NCBI GenBank assembly: GCA_964589725.1
Contig: CAZPUJ010000751.1
Coordinates: 1 to 5,956, forward strand
Origin: CAYSHJ01 sp964589725
GTDB taxonomy: Bacteria > Planctomycetota > Planctomycetia > Planctomycetales > Planctomycetaceae
Length of the DNA: 5,956 nt
Direction of reading: 5' to 3'
Numbering within the stretch: position 1 is the first letter of the stretch; the number at the start of each line of letters is the position of its first letter. The notes below the pieces were generated by a model, which saw only the letters and a list, made by a program, of their open reading frames with translations, ran no database searches and was not told the DNA's origin. Position numbers and translations under genes: made by a program. Shown here piece by piece: positions 1 to 5,502 of the stretch.

Positions 1-9
1 ACGCAACAC

Positions 10-1494
10 CTACACCAACACTTCCCGCACCACTTCGCCGCTGATGTCCGTCAGGCGGTAATGCCGGCCTTGGAATTTGAACGTCAGCTTGGTGTGGTCG
101 ATGCCCAGGCAATGCAGAATCGTCGCGTGCAGATCATGCACATGGACAGGATCGGCGGCGATGTTGTACGAAAAATCATCGGTCGCCCCATAAGTAGTGC
201 CCGGCTTGATGCCGCCGCCCGCGAGCCAGATCGTGAAGCAGCGCGGATGATGGTCGCGACCGTAGTCATCGGCTGTCAGCTTGCCTTGGCAGTAAACCGT
301 GCGGCCGAACTCGCCGCCCCACACAACCAGCGTGTCGTCAAGCAAGCCGCGTTGTTTGAGATCGAGGATCAGCGCGGCCGAGGCTTGGTCGGTGTCGTGG
401 CATTGACCTCGAATCGCCTTCGGCAAGTTCAAGTGCTGGTCCCAGCCGCGATGGAAGAGTTGGATGAACCGCACGCCGCGCTCGGCCAGTCGTCGAGCCA
501 GCAAGCAATTGGCGGCAAACGTGCCGGGCTTGCGAGACTCCGGCCCGTACAGATCGAAGATCTGCTCCGGTTCGCTCGACACGTCGGTCAATTCGGGGAC
601 CGATGTTTGCATGCGAAAAGCCAACTCGTATTGGCTGATGCGTGTCGCAATCTCCGGATCGCCTTGCTCGGCCAGCTTGAGGCGATTCAGTTCCGCGAGG
701 TCGTCGAGCATGCGGCGCCGCGTGGACGTGTCCTGTCCCGGCGGGTTCGACAGGTACAGCACCGGGTCGCCGACGCTGCGGAACTTCACGCCCTGATACC
801 TCGACGGCAGAAAGCCGCTGCCCCACAGACGGTCGTACAGCGGTTGATCGGCCGGGTTGCCCGTGCCATTGGAAATCATGACCACGAACGCCGGCAGGTC
901 GGAGTTCTCGCTGCCGAGTCCGTAAGCGAGCCACGAACCGATGCTCGGCCGTCCCGCGAGTTGATTTCCCGTTTGGAAGAACGTGATTGCCGGGTCGTGG
1001 TTGATCGCCTCGGTATGCATCGACTTGATGAAGCACAGCTCGTCAGCGACACTCGCGGTGCGCGGTAACAGCTCGCTGACTGTCGCTCCTGACTGGCCGT
1101 GCCGTGCGAACCGAAACATCGACGGCGCGATCGGAAAACTCGCCTGCTTGGACGTCATCCCCGTCAGCCGCTGCCCGCGCCGGATCGAATCGGGAAGCTC
1201 CGTCGCTCGCAGATCGGCCAGCTTCGGCTTGTGATCGAACAAATCCATCTGCGACGGCGCGCCGGACTGAAACAGATAAATGACTCGCTTCGCACGCGCA
1301 ACGCAGTGCGGTGCCGCGAATCCGTCTCCGCTTTGGGGAGATGATTGGGGTGAGGGACTGATCGGTGACGAGTCAGCTTCCGAAGAATCAGCGCGAAGCA
1401 ACCCCGCAAACGCGATCGAGCCGAGTCCCAGGCCAGCTCTTTCCAGAATCTGACGTCGGTTCCGCAGGTTCATGATTTCAAGTGGGTGCGTCAT
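10..1494 (-). CDS. DUF1501 domain-containing protein, Tat-exported (sulfatase-like fold)
   Basis: The protein has 494 residues and is complete, from ATG at 1494 to TAG at 12-10. Residues 12-33 form a twin-arginine signal: NRRQIL followed by the hydrophobic stretch AGLGLGSIAFAGLL, so export to the periplasm or paryphoplasm is likely. The body shows DUF1501 hallmarks in order: VIYLFQSGAPSQMDLFDHKP (71-90), WDQH (351-354), GGEFGRT (393-399), GRDHHP (412-417), HDLHATIL (453-460) and a closing GRHYRLTD (476-483). The Asp/His/Glu-rich motifs are those of the alkaline phosphatase/sulfatase superfamily; the substrate is unknown. Length is normal for the family. AGGAGAGG lies at 1506-1499, four bases before the chosen ATG, and favours it over the internal ATG at residue 8. 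In planctomycetes DUF1501 genes usually pair with a DUF1549/DUF1553 cytochrome-like gene. None is visible here; a partner could lie beyond the left edge. Family call confident, biochemical role not. Confidence 0.95.
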   Translation of the reverse strand: MTHPLEIMNLRNRRQILERAGLGLGSIAFAGLLRADSSEADSSPISPSPQSSPQSGDGFAAPHCVARAKRVIYLFQSGAPSQMDLFDHKPKLADLRATELPDSIRRGQRLTGMTSKQASFPIAPSMFRFARHGQSGATVSELLPRTASVADELCFIKSMHTEAINHDPAITFFQTGNQLAGRPSIGSWLAYGLGSENSDLPAFVVMISNGTGNPADQPLYDRLWGSGFLPSRYQGVKFRSVGDPVLYLSNPPGQDTSTRRRMLDDLAELNRLKLAEQGDPEIATRISQYELAFRMQTSVPELTDVSSEPEQIFDLYGPESRKPGTFAANCLLARRLAERGVRFIQLFHRGWDQHLNLPKAIRGQCHDTDQASAALILDLKQRGLLDDTLVVWGGEFGRTVYCQGKLTADDYGRDHHPRCFTIWLAGGGIKPGTTYGATDDFSYNIAADPVHVHDLHATILHCLGIDHTKLTFKFQGRHYRLTDISGEVVREVLV

Positions 1495-1498
1495 CGAA

Positions 1499-1506
1499 CC
1501 TCTCCT
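1499..1506 (-). promoter_or_regulatory. Ribosome-binding site of the DUF1501 gene
   Basis: On the minus strand AGGAGAGG lies four bases upstream of ATG 1494. It decides the start between ATG 1494 and the in-frame ATG seven codons downstream, which has no such sequence. Confidence 0.7.
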
Positions 1507-1540
1507 CAGCCACCATCAAGGCAAGCGAAATGCGAATTGC

Positions 1541-1563
1541 CACTCCGTAGAACTACGGGGGTG
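1541..1563. promoter_or_regulatory. Palindrome in divergent intergenic region (possible operator)
   Basis: CCGTAG (1545-1550) and CTACGG (1553-1558) form a perfect 6-bp dyad around AA. It is extended by CAC (1541-1543) and GTG (1561-1563) after short bulges. It lies in the 168-bp gap between the divergent DUF1501 gene and the zinc-ribbon reading frame, where an operator or a small RNA hairpin would be plausible. No T-tract follows, so it is not a Rho-independent terminator. The rest of 1495-1662 shows nothing else I can name. Confidence 0.3.
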
Positions 1564-1649
1564 ACATCATCACAGCTTGAAGATTACCAAGTTGCAACGA
1601 TCTAACCTGTCGTCCCGAAAACGCCCGTTGGCGATCACCTTGATCGTCT

Positions 1650-1656
1650 GGAAGGA
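1650..1656 (+). promoter_or_regulatory. Ribosome-binding site of the zinc-ribbon reading frame
   Basis: GGAAGGA lies six bases before ATG 1663. This well-formed site indicates that the reading frame was a translated gene even though its body is now broken. Confidence 0.65.
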
Positions 1657-1662
1657 ACTGCG

Positions 1663-2364
1663 ATGAAAGTTCTTTGCCCACACTGCCGCTATCCGCTGGA
1701 GATTTTACCAGACCAATCCGTAGTGGCGAATGTCTGTCCGTCTTGTGGCAGTAGTTTAGACGTGGATCTGCCCAAGTTTTACGTGCGCTGGATTAAGAGT
1801 GGGACTGATGGTTTGACATGGAACAGGTTTCTGAAATTCAGGCCGCAGGCCTGGGGGATTGGCGGCGGGGGCCTTTTCCGCCGCGCATCCTCCCTCGAAG
1901 AGATTGCAGAATCGCTGACGGACGGCGGCCATATTCCGCCTGCTCGCCGGCAACGATCAACTCGGGGGAGAAAATCTCTTCCGAATCTGCCGGTTGGAAC
2001 GGACTGCCGCTTGAGCCAATCGTGAAGTGACAGGCGACGGTGGAAGCCCTCGAACGAGCGTTGCAGCAAGACCTGTCGTTCGTCGGCACCGAATCGCGAT
2101 TACAGTTGGTCATCTCGGCACTTGAAGAACGGCCGATCGGGGCTTTGAATGATTCGGAGATTCGTCTCCAGCATCTGCGCGATGAGCAGGACCGCACCGT
2201 GGCTGAGATCGAGGCGATCGAAACGCACGGTCGCGTGACGGCGTTTGTGCCAACGCGACATCCTGTCGAGCCGCTATCAACCGGGCCGCTACAAAACGAC
2301 TGAATCCTCCGTGGACGACTTCGATTCGTGGTATCTTCGGGAATTGAAGAGTCCAACGAGTTGA
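1663..2364 (+). pseudogene. Decayed zinc-ribbon protein gene, broken across two frames
   Basis: The first 38 codons (1663-1776) encode a clear zinc ribbon with CPHC at residues 5-8 and CPSC at 26-29. Planctomycetes often place such a module at the N terminus of larger proteins, including Ser/Thr kinases, but no kinase motif is visible here. The open frame continues to 2025 with protein-like stretches (SLEEIAESLTDGGHIPP, about 1894-1944) and then loses sense. Coding-like sequence resumes in the third frame from about 1960, is interrupted by TGA 2028-2030, and runs as helical QATVEALERALQQ to IETHG up to about 2250. From 2254 it returns to the first frame as RDILSSRYQPGRYK to RELKSPTS and ends at TGA 2362-2364. 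I infer one gene of roughly 230 codons carrying at least two frameshifts and one nonsense change (CGA to TGA is plausible). The downstream part belongs to no family I recognise. The alternative is several short unrelated ORFs or sequencing errors. Confidence 0.5.
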
Positions 2365-2448
2365 AGGGGACGACGAATGGCGAACGAATCCATCACGGGT
2401 TTTCCCATTCGTCGTCTCCCTTTATTGGCCCTTTATTCGTTGGACTCT
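2348..2448. repeat. 101-bp imperfect inverted repeat between convergent gene ends
   Basis: The outer arms AGAGTCCAACGA (2348-2359) and TCGTTGGACTCT (2437-2448) are perfect 12-bp complements. The inner arms GACGACGAATGG (2369-2380) and CCATTCGTCGTC (2405-2416) are a second perfect 12-bp pair. The segments between outer and inner arms are unequal (9 and 20 bases) but share AAGGG-like sequence, so the right side looks like an inverted copy with a short extra tract. The loop is 24 bases. The dyad contains the stop codons of both flanking reading frames (TGA 2362-2364 on plus, TAA 2424-2422 on minus). It could act as a bidirectional terminator, or be a dispersed MITE-like palindrome that replaced the original gene ends. 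Confidence 0.75.
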
Positions 2449-3203
2449 GCGATACAGATCGAACAGCGAGATCGTGCCATCTTCGTCGATGTCGAACTCC
2501 TTCGCTTCGGGGGGCGCGGTCAGCACGCGAGCCAGTTCGTGAGAGAACTCGGTCTCGTTGGCCTCCCAATCGGTTTCCGTGGCGCTGATGACGATGCGGC
2601 CTTTGGCGGAGAGCGGCTTGATGTAGTAACCGCTCGTTGGCGTGGTGATGAAGAAGACTTGTTCGCGCGCCGTCAAATCGGCAAACAGCTTGGCGAAATC
2701 GGTTTGTTGGATGTCCGGCTCCGGCAGGTTCAGCCACGAGTGCTTGCCGTCGTAATGACTGTGTCCCACGACGATCACCCACAGCGCGTCATTCGGTTGC
2801 AGCTTTGTCCGCAGAGCCGCGACGTTCTTTTCGAGCTCCTCGCGAGTCGCTCGGCCGGCGGACTTGATGATGTCTGTGTCGATCGGCTCATCGCCGAAGA
2901 GCAACTGCACGTCGGCGAATCCCAATCGCTGGGAAAGTCCTTCGTGCAACTTGGTTATCGTTTCGGAATACAGTTTGTGATGCGCCGCGTCACCACTCAG
3001 GCCACACAGGAGCAGCGCTCGGCCACTCCGTCCAGTTTGGCGATGAGCGTGCCGCGCGACAGGGAATCGAATTCATGCAGCAGGTTTTTCTCTCACGGAT
3101 AGGCGCAAAACACCGCTTCGGGTCGACCAGCGGCGAGCAACAGCACAGTCATGCGACTTCCGATCCGCGCGTGTTGTTCGGCCAGATCACCGAGCAACAT
3201 CAT
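2422..3203 (-). pseudogene. Decayed C13/caspase-like protein with EF-hand tail
   Basis: The main block (2949 down to 2422, 175 codons, with coding sense extending to about 3015) aligns in layout with legumain-type C13 peptidases. WVIVVGHSHYDG matches the catalytic-His strand, VFFITTPTSG sits where family enzymes carry the catalytic Cys, and GRIVISATETDWEANETEF follows as the next strand. A DxDxDG calcium-loop motif (DIDEDG) lies near the end. The Cys position reads Thr/Pro/Thr/Ser, so even the intact protein may have been non-catalytic. Upstream codons continue as RALLLCGLSGDAAHHKLYSE. Before that the frame shifts at about 3013-3018: the preceding block EKNLLHEFDSLSRGTLIAKL is in another frame. 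That block is separated by TGA 3095-3093 from an N-terminal segment containing MTVLLLAAGRPEAVF (ATG 3203). Frameshift plus nonsense plus an abrupt end inside the dyad repeat make this a pseudogene. The exact original start is uncertain. Confidence 0.7.
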
Positions 3204-3365
3204 TTCGCCGCATTACCGTCCGTGACACCGACCGCGAAACCGGCGGTGTCTCCGGTCGCTGGCAAGATCACAGGCACGACCGCGGGTGAAGAGTTTCGTC
3301 CACGATCGGGGTGTCTGTTCGATGTTCGAGCAGATTGCACCTGAGAATCGTTCCTTTTCATTCTC

Positions 3366-3370
3366 GGAGG
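3366..3370 (+). promoter_or_regulatory. Ribosome-binding site of the DUF932 remnant
   Basis: A perfect GGAGG lies five bases before ATG 3376. It fixes the start of the DUF932-like frame at 3376 rather than at the earlier in-frame start codon at 3286. Confidence 0.65.
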
Positions 3371-3375
3371 CCCCC

Positions 3376-3756
3376 ATGAGTACGTTGACCCAGGCACATG
3401 ATGAATTGTTTCGACGCAGACCAGACGAGTGCTTCTCGTCGGTCGAGTCCCTGATCCGGCATTGTCGCAATGAGCATCGGGAATCGCAGGACCGCTGGCA
3501 TTTGCCCGCTCGCCTGTAACCGGTTGTCGTTGGCGGAGAACATTCGTTCGCCGCTGGCGATGACGGAGAATTCTTGCTCAACGATTGGAGCTTCTCGCAA
3601 ATCTGCCGCCTGTCCGGTGTCGCCAAGGAGACCGTCAATCGGCTCTCCCTCGACACTGCGCGAGCGGTTCTGCGAGAGACGCTCCCGAACGGAGCAAAGC
3701 CGATGCAGCTACTGACGACCGGACCAAGCATTCGCTCAATTCACGGAGCCGCTTAC
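3376..3756 (+). pseudogene. Truncated DUF932-like gene with in-frame stop
   Basis: From ATG 3376 the frame reads MSTLTQAHDELFRRRPDECF to DRWHLPARL, then TAA at 3517-3519. The same frame carries on as coding-like sequence: FLLNDWSFSQICRLSGVAKE, then NRLSLDTARAVL, then a tail ending SIRSIHGAAY at 3756. The MSTL start, the RRPDECF segment, the W-SFSQ-CRL core and the SIHGAAY motif match my recollection of the N-terminal part of DUF932 (phage/plasmid-like TIGR03299-type) proteins in planctomycetes. Full-length members are around 300 residues or more, so over half is missing. After Tyr at 3754-3756 the sequence becomes the antisense of the integrase remnant. DUF932 genes are typically mobile-element or plasmid cargo, which fits the neighbouring integrase and attachment site. 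The function is not established. Confidence 0.65.
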
Positions 3757-3760
3757 CCTT
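3750..3760. other. Junction joining DUF932 and integrase remnants head-on
   Basis: Plus-strand DUF932 sense runs to the TAC codon at 3754-3756. Minus-strand integrase sense (RSKEKG) runs down to about 3755. Both genes are cut off at the same few bases, marking a deletion or insertion breakpoint. No terminal repeat or target duplication is evident there. Confidence 0.55.
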
Positions 3761-4195
3761 CTCTTTCGACCGCGTATCAACGTACCGCTAGAGATCGGCA
3801 AAGGTGAGTATTGGCAGCCTGAAGTAAGCACCAAGAATTCGACGGACGTGCTTCAAATGGGTTGTCAGTGTTGCAATCGTGTTCTTTTCGAGCGACCCAG
3901 TGGTGATGCCACCGAGGTAGCGATTGCAAAGACCTGCCAGCGACAAGTCCGTTTCTTGGGAAGCACCGTTCACCCGATGCGAGACCTTTCCGTCGGTGAT
4001 CAGGTACGTCGGTAGGTCAACGTCGTCGGGCAGCGTGAGATCACCACGTTGCAGGAGAAGAATTCGCCGTTGCACCAAAGCGGCGATCCCTTCGGCTTCT
4101 TTGAGATTGCTGGTCTTGAGTGACCGCTTGAAAGTTTTGTCACCGACCTGAAAGACCAACCGGTATTTGCAGCCACGTTTGTCGAGCCATGCCAT
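3755..4195 (-). pseudogene. Tyrosine-type integrase, N-terminal remnant with amber stop
   Basis: The open part runs from ATG 4195 to TAG 3790-3788 (135 codons). Residues 1-50 (KRGCKYRLVFQVGDKTFKRS and a following Lys/Glu helix) resemble the arm-type DNA-binding domain of phage-like integrases. Residues 84-135 (LAGLCNRYL, SLEKNTIATL, THLKHVRRILG, LTFADL) resemble the SAM-like core-binding domain. Immediately past the TAG the same frame continues as RYVDTRSKEKG, which extends the core domain naturally, so the stop is probably a CAG to TAG mutation. At about 3755 the homology ends against the DUF932 remnant. The whole catalytic domain (Arg, His-x-x-Arg, Tyr nucleophile) is absent, so the product cannot recombine DNA. 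CCCTC at 4207-4211 reads as GAGGG upstream of the start. The gene lies 150 bp from the 3' end of the tRNA-Leu half, the usual place for an integrase that targets a tRNA gene. Confidence 0.7.
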
Positions 4196-4297
4196 GATGT
4201 TGTCCCTCGCGAAGATTGTCGTTTCAACGTCAACCGATGCAGGAACAACGCAAGTCCAATAGACCTCCCCAAATTCCTCCCCACTCGCATTGGGGAC
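4196..4297. other. Non-coding leader between integrase remnant and terminator
   Basis: No gene is visible. On the minus strand it contains a tandem GGGGAGG (RC of 4265-4271 and 4277-4283), and on the plus strand a short TCCCC...GGGGA dyad (4279-4295). It would have been the integrase leader and promoter region. No clear promoter hexamers are recognised. Confidence 0.35.
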
Positions 4298-4331
4298 AAA
4301 AAAAAAGACTTAGGGTGGAATTCCCTAAGTC
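4298..4331 (-). terminator. Rho-independent terminator downstream of tRNA-Leu half
   Basis: GACTTAGGG (4307-4315) and CCCTAAGTC (4323-4331) form a perfect 9-bp stem with a 7-base loop. Nine A residues at 4298-4306 give a run of nine T on the minus strand right after the stem. It lies 14 bases past the tRNA 3' end in the same orientation, so it is most simply the tRNA's own terminator. Confidence 0.9.
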
Positions 4332-4345
4332 CTTGTCGTGTCACA

Positions 4346-4397
4346 TGCCCAGGAGAGGACTTGAACCTCCATGACCTTCCGGTCGCTAGCTCCTGAA
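4346..4397 (-). tRNA. tRNA-Leu(CAG) 3' half, partial; putative att core
   Basis: Reading the minus strand from 4397 to 4346 gives a complete 3' half. The anticodon loop is TTCAGGA (anticodon CAG), followed by the 3' anticodon strand GCTAG and a class II variable arm with GACC/GGTC stem (4371-4385). The T arm is GGAGG-TTCAAGT-CCTCT (4370-4354), then acceptor strand CCTGGGC (4353-4347) and discriminator A (4346). No CCA is encoded. The expected 5' anticodon strand CTAGC is absent: the bases beyond the loop read GTGTCAA and no D arm or 5' acceptor follows. The break falls exactly at the anticodon-loop edge, a known crossover position for tyrosine integrases that use tRNA genes. It is therefore not a functional tRNA here but an attachment-site half. 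The intact or 5' partner should lie at the other end of the element. Confidence 0.85.
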
Positions 4398-4589
4398 TTG
4401 ACACTTGGAAACGAGTCGCTTGGTAAAAAGCGCCTATTTCTGCGGCATTTCTACGCTTGCTGGCCGTTCTCGTCAAGTATCACGTCGTCGCGTTTCGTCG
4501 CTGTAAGTCGTGGAAAAACGGCGATATCGTGGAATGATGGAAGTGAACCGCGTTTGACTTCCACGCCTGCAAGCGATTCCACTGAGGAC
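4398..4589. other. Intergenic region between att core and element gene
   Basis: This 192-bp stretch continues from the broken tRNA and has no tRNA 5' half and no gene I can support. ACTTGG/GCTTGG (about 4402-4423) is a weak direct repeat near the core that might serve as integrase arm sites. The right part carries the TGGAA/TTCCA motif cluster listed separately. Confidence 0.4.
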
Positions 4590-4603
4590 ATGAAGTTCCA
4601 CGA
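4508..4603. promoter_or_regulatory. Cluster of TCGTGGAA / TTCCACGA motifs
   Basis: TCGTGGAA occurs at 4508-4515 and 4527-4534. The reverse orientation occurs as TTCCACG at 4559-4565, TTCCAC at 4577-4582 and the complete TTCCACGA at 4596-4603. Five related sites in 96 bp, two one way and three the other, straddle the start of the 4590 gene, with a TTGACT (4554-4559) among them. This arrangement suggests binding of a dimeric regulator or integration accessory protein. It is inferred from pattern only. Confidence 0.35.
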
Positions 4604-5072
4604 CTACACGATCGGCGTCGGCGACAAAGTCTCGGGGCGAGTGCAAGACTCCACGTCGCTCCTGCCGGCGGCCGTGGAAGTCTTTCGCGACATGCTCGAG
4701 CGCTTCGGACCAGATTTTAAGCAGCCGGTCCCGGTGATCGGGAACGAGTATGTGCTGTCGTTCACTTCAGAATCCGAAGGCTGCGCGGTTGCGACGTTCT
4801 TTTGGAATCAGCGGCCGATCACAACGTCCGTGCTGCTGTGCGGCGGGCACGCCATCGAGGAGGAACGGATGCTGCTCGCTGTGCAACGTATGCTGATCCA
4901 GCTCTATCGACAGTTCGGGGTCGAACCTGCCTTTGATCTGCTGGCCATCGCCGATCGGCCGTTGCTCGCCTCGGTGATGATTCCACTGCCACTGAGCACA
5001 ATTCCGCCGAGTGTGTACGGTCTGATTGGCGATGCCGAAACGTGCTTGGCTGCTGCGTTCTTCCAGACCTAG
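4590..5072 (+). CDS. Unknown 160-residue protein, element gene next to att site
   Basis: I do not recognise the family. The protein has no signal peptide or evident membrane helix. It mixes amphipathic helices (SLLPAAVEVFRDMLERFG near residues 22-38; MLLAVQRMLIQLYRQFG near 93-109) with short strands (EYVLSFTSE, CAVATFFWN). That suggests a compact alpha/beta protein of about 17.5 kDa. ATG 4590 is chosen because the open frame upstream runs through the tRNA half and reads as non-protein sequence. GAGG at 4584-4587 is only two bases away, so the ribosome-binding site is weak or leaderless initiation applies. It ends at TAG 5070-5072, 27 bp from the stop of the convergent 5100-5456 gene, with no strong hairpin between them. 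Its position beside the attachment core suggests accessory or lysogeny-module cargo, but the sequence does not show that. Confidence 0.7.
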   Translation: MKFHDYTIGVGDKVSGRVQDSTSLLPAAVEVFRDMLERFGPDFKQPVPVIGNEYVLSFTSESEGCAVATFFWNQRPITTSVLLCGGHAIEEERMLLAVQRMLIQLYRQFGVEPAFDLLAIADRPLLASVMIPLPLSTIPPSVYGLIGDAETCLAAAFFQT

Positions 5073-5099
5073 ACGTCCAAACGAACGCACGACGTTGCC

Positions 5100-5456
5100 T
5101 CAGGATCGACGCGGAGCCAGTGGTCTGACAGTTGATGCGTCGGCAAAAGTGCGGAACGCGGTCGCCACCTCCGACTGCCAGTTCAGTCGCCCGCCTCGCC
5201 CGCAGAACGACTCGCCTTCGAGCCAGACACCGCGATCACGCAGCACGGCACGTTGGAACGCTGTGAACGATTGCAGTTGAGCCGCAGTCACGAGCACGTC
5301 CAGCGTCGGATCACGCGGGCGAGACTGCCAGACTTCGCCATCGGCTGATTCGAGCACAATCGCAACGAGAAACTTGCCGTCGGCGGTGGGGCGAATTGAA
5401 TGCAGTCCGAACCGACTTGCGGACGGCGGGGCGAGCGTTGATGATTCGACTTGCAT
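5100..5456 (-). CDS. Unknown 118-residue protein
   Basis: This small soluble protein is not recognised. It has a strand-rich centre (GKFLVAIVLESADGEVW), then a helix (LVTAAQLQSFTAFQRAVL), then RGVWLEGESFCGRGGRLNWQ containing its only Cys, and finally a basic tail ending in RRS. ATG 5456 is the natural start: only twelve bases separate it from a strong hairpin at 5468-5489. No good Shine-Dalgarno is present, only GAAAAG. It is on the same strand as the capsid-like gene but separated from it by a terminator, so it is probably its own transcription unit. The location within the putative element makes a phage or satellite accessory role possible but unproven. Confidence 0.65.
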   Translation of the reverse strand: MQVESSTLAPPSASRFGLHSIRPTADGKFLVAIVLESADGEVWQSRPRDPTLDVLVTAAQLQSFTAFQRAVLRDRGVWLEGESFCGRGGRLNWQSEVATAFRTFADASTVRPLAPRRS

Positions 5457-5467
5457 GGTTTCTTTTC

Positions 5468-5494
5468 AGCCCGTGGTTGCACACGGGCTTTTTT
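5468..5494 (+). terminator. Rho-independent terminator facing right
   Basis: AGCCCGTG (5468-5475) and CACGGGCT (5482-5489) form a perfect 8-bp stem with loop GTTGCA. A T-tract at 5489-5494 follows on the plus strand. No plus-strand gene lies immediately upstream, so it would stop read-through from the 4590 gene. As minus-strand RNA the same hairpin lies in the leader of the 5100-5456 gene. Confidence 0.8.
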
Positions 5495-5502
5495 GTTGCT
5501 TG

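Noticed and set aside
61..1068. 335-codon open frame on the plus strand
   Set aside because: It is the antisense of the DUF1501 gene. The translation is rich in Arg, Ala and Val with no domain logic, while the minus strand has clear family motifs, a Tat signal and a ribosome-binding site.
1838..2356. 172-codon open frame on the minus strand
   Set aside because: The translation is Ser/Arg/Cys-rich low-complexity shadow sequence. The plus strand has the ribosome-binding site and the zinc ribbon.
2377..3102. 241-codon open frame on the plus strand
   Set aside because: It lies antisense to the C13-like remnant, whose minus-strand translation carries recognisable motifs. The plus translation is Arg/Val/Gln-rich without structure, and its start lies inside the dyad repeat.
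3213..3731. 172-codon open frame on the minus strand over the DUF932 remnant
   Set aside because: Ser/Arg/Cys-rich shadow of the DUF932 coding strand. The plus strand has a perfect GGAGG and family-like motifs.
1663..3807. Stop-codon reassignment or programmed recoding to explain the broken frames
   Set aside because: All three stop codons interrupt frames, true frameshifts are also present, and the intact neighbours use ordinary stops. Decay is simpler.
4398..4427. TTGACA at 4398 as a promoter -35 element
   Set aside because: The hexamer is perfect but the best -10 at suitable spacing (TGGTAA) matches poorly, and it is created by the attachment-site junction.
4000..4476. 158-codon open frame on the minus strand crossing the tRNA half
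   Set aside because: It runs through the tRNA, the terminator and the integrase in a different frame from the integrase domains, so it is fortuitous.
4371..4589. Upstream extension of the 4590 gene from ATG 4371
   Set aside because: It would start inside the tRNA-Leu half and read through the attachment core. The residues encoded do not look like protein and there is no ribosome-binding site.
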